Positions 54,160-63,648 of a stretch of 64,000 bases of DNA are shown here, piece by piece; position 1 is the first letter of the stretch, and each line of letters begins with the position of its first letter. This DNA is from Tridacna crocea. Taxonomy: Eukaryota > Mollusca > Bivalvia > Cardiida > Cardiidae. Position numbers and translations under genes: made by a program. The notes under the pieces are model-generated. The model made no database searches, was not told where the DNA came from, and saw nothing but the letters and a program-made list of their open reading frames with translations. The stretch is from assembly GCA_943736015.1 (NCBI GenBank), contig OX031062.1, positions 30,787,462 through 30,851,461 of the forward strand, in the 5' to 3' direction.

Positions 54160-54285
54160 AACATATTTATTTTACATCGATTGAGAAACAAGTTCTTACA
54201 ACTTATACTAATCTCTCTCGATTCTGCTTCCTGGGAACTACACCAGTACTCGTGCCGAATGTGTGGGCCAATGAAAAATCCCAAA
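54160..54285 (-). mobile_element. SINE tail fragment, family of 43469
   Basis: Nearly the same limits as the 42101-42222 fragment. Confidence 0.7.
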
Positions 54286-54299
54286 AGGATTAAAAAGGG

Positions 54300-54380
54300 C
54301 GACTAAACGTATAGACTGAAATCAGATTGCATATGTATATACATGTATGTAGTCTGATTTTTGTCCTTACTCACTGCAGA
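54300..54380. repeat. Family D-like hairpin
   Basis: GACTGAAATCAGATTGCATA / TATGTAGTCTGATTTTTGTC. Confidence 0.5.
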
Positions 54381-54584
54381 ATGCATAAAATGCATTCATT
54401 TTCACGCATACTAGGATTAAAGTTTAATCTGACATCGAAAAATGACAAAAAACACATTAAATCTAGTGAATCACAAAAATGCATCGGCGTGTCCGGACCT
54501 GTTCTCTAGATTTGCATCTTAACCCTTTGTGTGATAAGCTTATTTCAGCTTTTGCTCTTTGAAAGTAGTCTTTGGTGATTCTGC

Positions 54585-54649
54585 AAAAAGTATCGACACA
54601 GGGTCAGTCTGCGCGGACTGCGCAGGCTGACCCTGTGTCGATACTTTTT
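54585..54649. repeat. Family G perfect hairpin
   Basis: AAAAAGTATCGACACAGGGT.. centre CTGCGCGGACTGCGCAG, full complement on the right. Confidence 0.88.
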
Positions 54650-54678
54650 TACTTTTGGTCAATTTTCAACTGCTCAAT

Positions 54679-54987
54679 GATTGATTGATTGATTGTAACG
54701 CCGTTTTCAACATTATTTCAGTTATATCGCGGCGGCCAGTGCACATATCCATGCTTTCCTGGAATCTCTTTCACCAGTACTTCGCACAATTTCCTTTCCA
54801 AGCCACTGGCTGCTTTCCCACATAACCATCAACGAAACAATGATCAGCGGTGGGAGAGGAATAATTCCTGTCGCAATGACTATCATCAATCTTTCGGAAA
54901 AAAATTGGCCGAGCCGTGGATCAAACTCACGACCCCTTGTTCTAAAGTCAAAGTACACTATCTACTGAGCTACCAAGGCTCGGCTTC
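54679..54987 (-). mobile_element. tRNA-derived SINE, complete
   Basis: Minus strand head GCCGAGCCTTGGTAGCTCAG and TGAGTTTGATCCACGGC (B box). Body ATGATAGTCATTGCGACAGG, tail (CAAT)n. Same family as 22597-22905. Open frames on both strands are shadows of it. Confidence 0.9.
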
Positions 54988-55079
54988 GACGTCAAAGGAT
55001 CATTTTTTTTTCTTTCTTTTTTTAGGAAGAAAGTTTTTAAAAAGTAAATATTGTCGGGATAACCAGGACAAAAAAAATC

Positions 55080-55184
55080 TGGAAATCGACATTTTCTTAT
55101 TTTCCCAAAATGTTTCTGCACTATCAAAAGATCTTAACTCAGTCTATACCACTTTTGAAATTGCCGCCTGCATAACTTTTCAAA
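55080..55184 (-). mobile_element. Family A remnant
   Basis: CATTTTCTTATTTTCCCAAA and a weak left-type arm. Confidence 0.45.
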
Positions 55185-55406
55185 TTAACTCTTTACCACA
55201 CAATCCCTACTTTTGACGACCCTAAGCCTTTAGAAAACATTGTGGGAAAAGGAGAAAATGCTGGCAACCAGCATTTTCTCCTTTTCCCACAACGATTTCT
55301 ACCCATCACAAAACAAATTTCAAATTTTTAGTCACTTTTATTTTGTCGTCTGCAAATGCTTTCGATTTGGACAAGGTTGAAATATTGTCGTTTGGTAAAG
55401 GGTTAA
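55185..55406 (-). mobile_element. Family A TTAA foldback MITE
   Basis: TTAACTCTTTACCACACAAT start; core TGGCAACCAGC; end GGTAAAGGGTTAA. Confidence 0.9.
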
Positions 55407-55419
55407 GAGAGTCGAGAAG

Positions 55420-55653
55420 TTAAAACTCTTTACCAAACGTCAAAATGTTTGGACTGATCCAAATTGAAAGCACTCGCAGAGGACAAAATAAACGTAAAGA
55501 TTGAAATTTGTTTCTATATAGCAGGGTAGACAATATTGTGGGAAAAGAAGAAAATGCTGGTTACCAGCATTGTCTTCTTTTCCCACAATATTTTCAAAAG
55601 GCTTCTTACTGAGAAAAAAAAGTAAAAACTAGGGACCGTTTGGTAGGGGTTAA
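55420..55653 (+). mobile_element. Family A TTAA foldback MITE
   Basis: TTAAAACTCTTTACCAAACG start; hairpin arms share AAGAAGAAAATGC..GCATTGTCTTCTT; end GGTAGGGGTTAA. Confidence 0.87.
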
Positions 55654-55734
55654 AAGGGGTTTTACCATTGGCTGAAAAATTTATTTTATTGAGTGGTTTA
55701 TTCTTTGCCGTACAAATCAGACTTGTAACTACCC

Positions 55735-55800
55735 AGAGGAATAGACGTATTGTTTCGGATATTGTAGCTCTAAGATCAGATTGTGTGTTCTGAAGAGAAT
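55735..55800. repeat. Family D fragment
   Basis: TTGTTTCGGATATTGTAGCTC and AAGATCAGATTG, a partial duplicate of the next copy. Confidence 0.5.
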
Positions 55801-55969
55801 TGCGGTAAAAGTAGAAATGTTTTACCATCTCTCTCCCTCTCAGGGGGTCATGAAACATTTGGGTTGATTTTGATAAAGGGTAAAACAACTAATATGAAAT
55901 GACAGGAAAATCCCGGTCATTCATGAAATCCGAAATATGGCGATTTCAAAATTCTCCTGTACAGATAAA

Positions 55970-56060
55970 ACGTATCGTTTCGGATATTGTAGATCTAAGA
56001 TCAGACTGCGCGTTCTTTGCAGTCCGATCTTGTTCTGCACTGTTCGCAGCAATAATACAT
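55970..56060. repeat. Family D hairpin
   Basis: TAGATCTAAGATCAGACTGC / GCAGTCCGATCTTG, with CTGCACTGTTCGCAGC end. Confidence 0.65.
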
Positions 56061-56153
56061 CGAATTGTATACTCAACAGCCTGTGACTTCATGCGCATTA
56101 TTTTAATATTTTCGTCTCACAATCGGATGTGTATTCTGTACTACTTTTTTTTT

Positions 56154-56240
56154 CATATCGTCGGTTTACTTCGAAAACCTCGTAACTACAGCTTGTTTCA
56201 AGCTGTAGTTACGAGGTTTTTTAAGTAAACAGACGATATG
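56154..56240. repeat. 87-bp palindrome
   Basis: Arms from CATATCGTCGGTTTACTTCG to CAGCTTG, centre TTTC. A half copy lies at about 31048-31090 (CATCGTCGGTTTACTTCC). Confidence 0.9.
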
Positions 56241-56329
56241 CAGTTTCAATCTGTAAATAAACAATTGCGTAATTCGTTGTATATATGTACATGAAAGTCG
56301 TCCCTTTAAGGGCTGCAGGGAAAACAGTG

Positions 56330-56412
56330 CCTTTACCGAACGGCATAGATGCAAGATCAGATTTCACACAATGTGCATTCTGATCTTGATCTGTACCGTC
56401 CGTTTATTAGTC
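56330..56412. repeat. Family D hairpin
   Basis: GATGCAAGATCAGATTTCAC / GTGCATTCTGATCTTGATC. Confidence 0.6.
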
Positions 56413-56443
56413 AAGTCTGTAAGATCTAAGAATCTATGTGGGT

Positions 56444-56709
56444 TTAACCCTTTAAAATATTTAGGGCTTGTCCAAATTGAAAGCATTTGCAGACGACAAA
56501 ATAACAGTGACTGAAAATTTGAAATTTGTTTTGTGAAGGGTAGAAAACATTGTGGGAAAAGGAGAAAATGCTGGTTACCAGCATTTTCTCCTTTTCCCAC
56601 AATGTTTTCTACTCTTCTATAGTCATGTTTCAATTTTTGAGTCATACTTTATTAGTCGTCTGCAAATGCTTTCAATTTGGACAAATCTTGTCGTTTGGGA
56701 AAGAGATAA
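56444..56709. mobile_element. Family A, symmetric form with two left-type arms
   Basis: The left arm has TCCAAATTGAAAGCATTTGC and the right arm has its complement GCAAATGCTTTCAATTTGGA. Right-type sequence (CAGGGTCGT..) is absent. The hairpin is intact. It ends 22 bp from the exon 1 donor. Confidence 0.88.
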
Positions 56710-56731
56710 AAGAAATTGAGAAAAGACAAAC

Positions 56732-57035
56732 CTCCGGATCCATGCGTGTTTCCGCTTCCTAGACCTCCGACTTCCGTTGGATCGACGACAATTTTCCCAC
56801 CAGAATTGATTGTGATGCTATCGGAAGCTGATATCTTGACTTCGTTCGCCACCTGTACCCGGATAGTCCCGCTCACGGTTGCTGTGGAAACATCAATACT
56901 TTGTCCCAGAATGCATTCGTTCCCGGTCGGGATCTGAAGTTCGTTCTGCTGATTTTTGAAAGAATCACAATTCCCGACGGCAAAACATTGCCGTAGAAGG
57001 ATTGACAACATTATAATGATACTGTAGAGCAACAT
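56732..57035 (-). CDS. Host gene exon 1, signal peptide and N-terminus
   Basis: 304 nt from ATG 57035 to donor GGAG|GTTTGT; phase 1 end. MLLYSIIIMLSILLRQCFA is a classic signal peptide with probable cleavage before VGNC. An in-frame ATG at 57080 would put 15 polar residues before it, so I prefer 57035. The mature part has three Cys, strand-like repeats (STATVSGTIRVQ, VKISASDSITINSGGKIVVD) like those of exon 7, then a Gly-rich GGLGSGNTHGSG that continues in exon 2. The secreted location is well supported; the role is unknown. Confidence 0.85.
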
Positions 57036-57214
57036 TTTGCGATGCTCAGTGGCGATACTCCCGCCAGTATCGCGGGACATCGTTTTGGTAAACTGTTTAA
57101 ACCAGATATTAAAAGATTGTCATTTCACTGATAAAAACAGTCAGATAACGTTATTGTTTTAATCTATCTTGCCCTTATTGCAATACTGGATCCGTTTGAC
57201 GAAAAGCATCCGTG

Positions 57215-57235
57215 AAGCAACTTAAATAAGTGGAT
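57215..57235 (-). promoter_or_regulatory. Possible TATA-like box upstream of the host gene
   Basis: Minus-strand CTTATTTAAG about 190 bp upstream of ATG 57035. Position is plausible for a core promoter with a 160-bp leader. Sequence alone is weak evidence. Confidence 0.25.
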
Positions 57236-57338
57236 GTTTTAAACTTCCGCATTTAGTGGTTGGCTAATTTATCCAGATTTGGGGGCGTGGAGGGGCGGGG
57301 CTAAGCGAATGGTGCGCCCTCCCACTATACAGAATCTA

Positions 57339-57553
57339 TTCCTTTCCCAAGCGATCTAATTATAGATTCATCCAAATCCAAAGCAATTGAAAACTACAAG
57401 TACATGGATTAAATACGTTTTACAAAGGGCAAAAAAAAACATTGTATGAAAAGGAGAAAATGCTGGTTATCAGCATTTTCTCCTTTTCTTACGACGTTAT
57501 AGAAGGCTTTTTGTCGGGGTCATTAAAATTGGTGTTTGTGTAGTAAAGAGTCA
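57339..57553 (+). mobile_element. Family A, diverged
   Basis: CCTTTCCCAAGCGATC start; core TGGTTATCAGC; end GTAGTAAAGAGTCAA. It lies about 300 bp upstream of the host start codon. Confidence 0.75.
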
Positions 57554-57719
57554 ATGGAAAATTGAATATTTCGAATCTTAAGTTTTCGGTTTAATTGAAA
57601 GAATGGAAGTTGTAAAGAAATCTCGAGTTTTGTTAATTTATAGACACTTCTAGCGGATTTTCAACTTTTACGACATTTACGAGACCACAATTTTTTAAGG
57701 CTCTTCTATATTTGGATTC

Positions 57720-57960
57720 AAGTAACGTATCTGCAGACGACATTAATTTCATTCTTTCAGAATATGGTTGGATTTGTCTGTAAAAAAGAAGACAACATTG
57801 TGGAATAGGGAGAAGAAAAAATAACAATTTTTGACAGCATTTGGGATTTTACATGTAAAAGAGTATGCATTTGATCGAATTTGTCTCTAAAAGGAAAGAA
57901 AGTTTTGTGATAAATAGAGAAAATGCTAGGAAGCAAGATGTTCTCCTTTTCTCGCAATCA
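57720..57960. mobile_element. Family A remnants
   Basis: GCAGACGACATTAATTTC and two hairpin-like remnants (ACATTGTGGAATAGGGAG, GAGAAAATGCTAGGAAGC). Confidence 0.45.
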
Positions 57961-58079
57961 TTTAAAAAGTTTCCTTGACCCGTATTCTGTAAAACAACTG
58001 AAAAAAAAATTCAAGCCGATAAGAAAAAAAAAAACGCATGCAATTTTTAACTATATGTTTTCGTCATAAATATCGCCTT

Positions 58080-58194
58080 ATAGAACAGTATAGATCCGAG
58101 ATCAGACTGCACGTTTTGTGCAGTCTAATCTTGATCTACACTGTCCGCAATTGGTCTTATATAGTGTCGCGCTTGGTAGCCTAAGGGTTAATTA
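58080..58194 (-). mobile_element. Family D hairpin element
   Basis: GATCCGAGATCAGACTGCAC / GTGCAGTCTAATCTTGATC; end GGTAGCCTAAGGGTTAA is the D terminus in reverse. Confidence 0.82.
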
Positions 58195-58228
58195 AGAAGG
58201 GTACAAGATGGGACTCTAAGGCGATTGT

Positions 58229-58462
58229 TTAACCCTTTCCCAAACAACAAACTTTTGGACTAGACCAAGTTGAAAGCATCTGCAGACGGCAATTCAACTC
58301 TTGCTGAAAAGATGATTAATTTTCTGTCTATGATAGGGTAGAAAACATTGTGGGAAAAGGAGAAAATGCTGGTTACCAGCATTTTCTTCTTTTCCCACAA
58401 TGTTTTCAAAAGGCTACTATTCTAGACCCGTAAAAACCAGGGATTGTTTGGGAAAGGGTTAA
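58229..58462 (+). mobile_element. Family A TTAA foldback MITE
   Basis: CCCAAAC-end variant with GCTCTTGCTGAAAAG-type left interior, shared with 6083 and 17173 but not most copies. Confidence 0.92.
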
Positions 58463-58904
58463 CTTGTAATACGCCTGTCACATGCTTATCACATGACCAA
58501 ACAGACTTATTGTGGATTATCGCCAATAAGCTAGAACTGACACTTGCTGGACCACGTGACGAAAAGAGCAAAGAATGAACAGCGTCGTTTCTTTACTATA
58601 TATATTTATCTTGTCTTCCCTATTAAAGCCCAAGAAGCGGCCAAAAGTAAACAGGTATAAAAATAATTTATATTTATTTCATTTCAATTAAGATGACATT
58701 CTGTTATATAGTACGGTCGGTCCAAGTGTAAGTAGCTGGGAAAAAAAATCTGATTTGAAAAGTAGGTAAAAGGTTGGCTGGGTGCCAGTCTATCTTTTTG
58801 TTACTTTTTTACACAGTGGCTTGGAAACGATGTTGTTCGTATTCACGAACAAATTTTGGATAATATATTATTCACTGTGAATTGTTACAAGTGTTTGTGG
58901 TATT
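58463..58904. other. No recognised feature
   Basis: AT-rich flank without repeat families or open frames of note. Confidence 0.4.
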
Positions 58905-59770
58905 TGTCTTAGACAATACCACTATGACTTCAATATTGAATTTTGAAGACCATATCGTATGTTGTGCAAAGCCGAAGAAATTAAACCCAATTAATTAAAC
59001 TCAATTTTTCTCAGGCAAATGAGTTTTTTCGGTAGCACTCAGATATGAAATTGGAATAGAATGTTAAAATACACTGGAGGCCATCTATCGTTGAACTCAC
59101 TGACTTACGATTAATCTACAGTAACCATTTAGTTCAAATCTAAAATCTGAGGTTTTTTTTTTCCTTCATTTTCTTTTATTTGAATAAAAGAATTTTCCTA
59201 CTTTTATTTCCAACTCGATCTCGATTTATCAATTTATCAATTGCCATTACTATGTTAGTGTGTAACTGGAACAAAACTGTCGTAAAAAATGAAATGAAAA
59301 CTTAGTGCAGTATTAGAGAGCCAAAAGTAAAAATGGGTAACTCTAAAAAAATGTAATTTCATAAAGGGAATGACCGAATCTAAGTTGAGAGACGTTGTGG
59401 TCAGACCCTTTTGCCTTGTCCTTTGATTATGTATATTTTTCTGTGTTGTAAATTTTATTCTTGTAACATAACTTGACAATAATATATGATTAAAGTATCG
59501 TTGAACTACTTACTTTTGTTATTAAAGTAGCTTCACTCGCTCACAGCCTTCTACATGTATTCGCACAATGATACAGAATTTGTCTACCGATCGCTTGGTC
59601 TTGGACTTTTTCGTTCCAAAACCAGTTCGTCCCATGGCTTATTCACCCTATAATTGTGCCTACTCCATTTGATAGGACATGGATATCTATAGATTGATTG
59701 TAATGTTGGGAATTTAATGTTAACAGCCAAAATATATTTCAAATTCATAGTTTTCATTAGTCTACAGTGG
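58905..59770 (+). repeat. Dispersed repeat N, copy 3, interrupted
   Basis: 58905-59105 and 59520-59770 match copy 2 (32440-32905). About 410 bp of unrelated AT-rich sequence lies between. Confidence 0.72.
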
Positions 59771-59892
59771 GCAGAAGAAAATTATATCCACTTTCGAAGT
59801 TAGATTGGTCACCTTCCGTGATACAGCAAGTGAAAACTGCAAATGTGGAACGGAGACAGTTTATAGCTCCTAAGGCTCGACTTTTGTCACTC

Positions 59893-60110
59893 CTAATCCT
59901 TTCCCAAACGACAAACTTTTGGACTAGACCAAATTGAAAGCATTTGCAGACGACAATTCAACTCTTGCTTAAAAGATGATTTCTGTCTGTGATAGGGTAG
60001 AAAACATTGTGAGAAAAGGAGAAAATGCTGGTTACCAGCATTTTCTCCTTTTTCCATAATGTTTTCAAAAGGCAACTATTCCATACCCGTAAAAACCTGG
60101 GAAAGGTTAA
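59893..60110 (+). mobile_element. Family A MITE
   Basis: CCTTTCCCAAACGACAAAC start, GATTCAACTCTTGCT-like left interior; right end shortened to CCTGGGAAAGGTTAA. Confidence 0.87.
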
Positions 60111-60216
60111 AATGTTTATACATTTTTTGCATCCATCATATACAAATCGAAGATTCGATTACCGCAGACGATAAGAGTGACTATTTTCTCCATTCAGAAA
60201 TATGAAGAAAATACAT

Positions 60217-60382
60217 AGAGGATATTTGTTTCTTTCGGTGAAAGATCGAAATTTATTTCATCGAATGAACATCATCAGTAATATTTTCACGAATGGCGCA
60301 GCCACGAGTGAAAATATTACCGATTGTGTTCACGAGATGAAATAAATTTCGATCTTTCACCGAAAAAAGAAATATTCTATTT
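60217..60382. repeat. Palindromic element family I, copy 2
   Basis: CGGTGAAAGATCGAAATTTA / complement, inner pair TAATATTTTCACGAATGGCG / CACGAGTGAAAATATTA. Better preserved than copy 1. Confidence 0.85.
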
Positions 60383-60393
60383 ATTTCATGCTT

Positions 60394-60947
60394 TTAAAGG
60401 TGGGTATTTAGAATTTTCACATCTCACCAAATTAAAAAAAATATATATCATTGAAATTTATCTGAAAAACAATACAAATCATCAATAATTAAGAATCATA
60501 AAATTACCCCCCAAAAAATTTTTTTTTGATGCTATTCCCTTAAAAGGCTACGTAGCCTCTTAAGGCATTGTTAGATTTCGCGCCAAAAATGAAAAAAAAA
60601 AAAGCATTTTGGGCATGTAACGTGACTGGCACGTGACTAATGACACTTAAATTCCATAACATAACAAACATGTAATTATTTTCCATAATTTCTTCTTCGG
60701 ACGCTATGTTTGATACGTCATATGTGTATTTCCGGTATGTAAATGAGCAAGCTGCTCATCTAAAAATAGACCATGTTTCTTGTCGGTGTCGACCTGGGCC
60801 GTAGTAAATCTCTAATTTCTCTTGTTGTCGGATGGTTTTCGACTACTGGGGTTTTATGAATGAAAATTAAAAGGCCTTTGGATTATATGGATGAGTTTGT
60901 TATATTTTAGTAAAATATCGTCACAAAATCTGAAGGGCCACCTTTAA
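60394..60947 (+). mobile_element. Family J, 554-bp TTAA-bounded element
   Basis: TTAAAGGTGGGT start, GGGCCACCTTTAA end. Inverted relative to the copy at 50369-50922 and of equal length. Confidence 0.9.
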
Positions 60948-61261
60948 CCCTTTCTGGGAGGAGCTTTATCAGAATCCAGTACAGTTCTTTTCCGTTATTC
61001 CCAGTGGCGTACCTCTCCCGCATAGCAACGCATTACCGTGAATATTACGTCAAGCGCGAGAAATCTAAGGTGTATGACGTCATATTTCCCATCTGGTTGT
61101 TAGGCACGCACAATTTACCTAGGCAACAAGAACATGAAAATCGGTATTTTCTGTGGTGGTACCAGTTTAAGATCGAAAAATATTTTTACTGCTATATCCT
61201 ACCGGAAAGCATGAAATAAGAATGTGTCATGTTCTGTGACAAGGGGATTTTTGCATCTACA

Positions 61262-61315
61262 AAAATATCTACCCAGGTCAGCCTGCGCGCACTGACTCGA
61301 AATTTTTCGCTTTCT
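61262..61315. repeat. Family G half-hairpin
   Basis: ACCCAGGTCAGCCTGCGC then GACTCGAAATTTTTCGC; the second arm is mostly deleted. Confidence 0.5.
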
Positions 61316-61364
61316 GGTAAATTGTGTGTAGGTCAAAGGACAATTCTATACTTTATGACTCAAA

Positions 61365-61540
61365 ATGTTATGAGACAAAAAAAAAATCCATACTTTTGTG
61401 ATGACTTGCTTCCCAAGATGTATCACAGAAATCGTTGTCTGCGCATGTCATTTTCTTCGAAAATTCGACCTGTCTACTGTGACGCATCACCCATCCTCCG
61501 TATACCGGGAAAAGTAGGGCTCATATCGAAGCTATATTAG
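61365..61540. repeat. Dispersed repeat L, copy 3
   Basis: CGTTGTCTGCGCATGTCATT, GACGCATCACCCATCC and GGGAAAAGTAGGGCTC blocks. Confidence 0.65.
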
Positions 61541-61645
61541 CCTATTACCCAAGCATTTGATGTATAGGTTACGTGCTAGGCGATCATAGCTCATTGAATG
61601 GACCGCGCAGGCCTCACATGAGTCGATACTATCTGTAGATGCATT

Positions 61646-61911
61646 TAGCCCTTTACCAAAAGACAAAATAGCAGTCCAAATTGAAAGCATTTGCAGACAA
61701 CATCTTATATACGGATCAAAAATTGAAATTTGTCTTGGCAGAGACATAAATAACATTGTATTGTATATCTTTGGTGTTGTGAAGCGTAGAAAACATTGTG
61801 GGAAAAGGAGAAAATGCTGGTTACCAGCATTTTCTCCTTTTCCTACTATATTTTCAAAAGGCTTCTTTCTCAGGGTCGTTGAAAGTCGGGATTGTGTGGT
61901 AAAGAGTTTAC
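61646..61911 (+). mobile_element. Family A with 38-bp insertion
   Basis: CCCTTTACCAAAAGAC start; extra ATAACATTGTATTGTATATC before the hairpin; end GGTAAAGAGTTTA. Confidence 0.84.
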
Positions 61912-62234
61912 CCACATTTTCCTAGAGCAAGACTTACATATACTTGGCCTATGACATAAAGATTTCATCATAAATAAACCTCTGCTGAGGACACTTTAGT
62001 TGTCATTAAGGATGTTCAGAACTGTATATCTAGGTTGGAGTCAAATGTAATGGCTTGTAAATAAGCTGCCAAACTATGTAATAAAGTTTATATCTTCCTC
62101 TTGAAAAAAAAGAGATGTAATTCATTTAAAATTCAGTCATTTTCAAATTTAGAAAAAAAAAACATATTAAGGGGTCAAAAATTAATTGTTTCACTTGTAT
62201 TTAATACTCATCTTAACCCAGTAATCATTCAAGA
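61912..62234. other. No recognised feature
   Basis: AT-rich. The 62101-62394 plus frame overlaps a GA microsatellite and family J and is not gene-like. Confidence 0.45.
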
Positions 62235-62275
62235 GAGAGCGAGAGAGAGACAGACAGAGACAGAGAGAGAGAAGG
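62235..62275. repeat. GA/GACA microsatellite
   Basis: GAGAGAGCGAGAGAGAGACA-type run replacing the left end of the following J copy. Confidence 0.9.
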
Positions 62276-62629
62276 TATTTAGATTGTTCACATCTCACCA
62301 AATTAAAAGAAATATATATATCACTGAAAATTATATGAGAAAAGAATACAAATCATCAATGATTAAGAATCATAAAATTACAAAAGAATTTTGACAGTGT
62401 TCCCTCATAAGGATATACAGCCTTCTATGGTATTTTTAGATTTCGTGCTAAAAATTGAAAAAATGCATTGTGGGAATGTCAAGTGATTGGCACGTGACTA
62501 ATGACACTGATATTCCATAACATAACAAACATCTAATTATTTTCCATAAGGTCGTCTTCGGACACTATGTTTGAAGCTTCGTCTGTGTATTTCTGGTATG
62601 TAAATGAGCAAGTTGCTCATGTAAATACA

Positions 62630-62905
62630 AGGCCGTCGGAAGCGGTCGGGCCGGTCCGGCTATGGCCGGACCAAATTTTCGGCCTAAAATGAAAAATGGC
62701 CAGACCAATTTTCGAAAAAAAAAAATGCGTAATGTAAACCTCAGAAAATGAGCCAGAATTCACCAGAGAGCGTCTTATTTTCAAATTTTTTTCCGGGGGA
62801 ACATGCCCCCGTACCCACCCCCCCACCCATCCCCCTAGCATGGCTTCACGACTTCGTCGGTCGCCATACTGGCCGGACCAAATGAAATTTCCTTCCGACG
62901 GGCCT
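62630..62905. mobile_element. Family K GC-rich element nested in family J
   Basis: AGGCCGTCGGAAGCGGTCGG start and CCTTCCGACGGGCCT end, the inverse of 9758-10243. Confidence 0.85.
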
Positions 62906-62943
62906 GAAATATGGACTGTGTTTCCCGTCGGTGCAGATGTGAT

Positions 62944-63102
62944 GCAGAGAAATGACCCTCACCCAAAAGATGACCCGGTTCATTATTCTGTGTAGAGAAA
63001 TGATCCCAGAAGTCATTTCACTACGTAGTGGAATGACTCTGGGTCATTCCTGTACGTAGAGAAATGACCCATGAGTCATTTTGTAGGGGAAGGTCATTTC
63101 TC
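62944..63102. repeat. Array of short inverted GAGAAATGACCC units
   Basis: GCAGAGAAATGACCC, GTAGAGAAATGATCCC and GTAGAGAAATGACCC alternate with GTCATTTC, GTCATTCC and GTCATTTCTC. The central hairpin is GTCATTTCACTACGTAGTGG. Confidence 0.8.
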
Positions 63103-63573
63103 GGCATTACACCGGCCTCGGCCGTTATAAATCTCTAATTTCTCTTGTTGCCGGATGGTTTTCAAATGTTGTGGTTTTATGATTGAAAATTAACAGGCTT
63201 TTGGAGTATAAAGATGGATTTTTTTTTTGTATTGTTATAAAGGTTTCGTCCCAATATCTGAGAACCACTTTTAATGCTACACGGTGGTTTGTTACAAAAG
63301 CCTGAAGGAAAGAAAATTAACTTTATGCTTCATAGTGGTCTGGAACGAAATTTAGACAAAATGGATATTTTCTTTATGCTAAACAGTAAAATGGTATATA
63401 AACCTGAAGAAAATTAGAGATATTTTTTAGGCTACAAGTTGGTGGAGTACATAAACCTGACGGAAGAAAGATTAATTGTGTGTTACATTTTCGATTAAAA
63501 AATAATTCTTAAAAGCTCCAGGTAAAGGGAGGAATTTTTATTTCAAAATCAAAAATATTAATTATTCCCCACT

Positions 63574-63648
63574 AAACCCTATGTTGTCGGTACTGATTAG
63601 AATCGTCTCATCGCGACGATTCTAATGAGTACCCACAAGATAGGGTTT
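63574..63648. repeat. 75-bp palindrome
   Basis: AAACCCTATGTTGTCGGTAC..GATTAGAATCGTC mirrored by GACGATTCTAATG..TAGGGTTT. Confidence 0.85.

Larger units (their letters stand above)
26928..56731. other. Intron 1 of the host gene, about 29.8 kb
   Basis: Exon 1 and exon 2 join in frame without need of another exon. The interval is crowded with foldback elements, SINEs and two microsatellites. I found no exon-like minus-strand sequence in it, but small alternative exons cannot be excluded by eye. Confidence 0.75.
62276..63274 (+). mobile_element. Family J copy with two internal insertions
   Basis: GTATTTAGATTGTTCACATC.. to AGAACCACTTTTAA. Interrupted by family K (62630-62905) and by a repeat block (62944-63102). 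The left TTAA is lost in the microsatellite. Confidence 0.8.

Noticed and set aside
54689-55216. 175-codon plus-strand open frame
   Set aside because: It is the antisense of a tRNA-derived SINE plus flanking family A sequence.
6083-61911. A CRISPR-like array from the many regularly sized repeats
   Set aside because: Copies are dispersed, in both orientations, with inverted ends and TTAA flanks, in intron-containing animal DNA.
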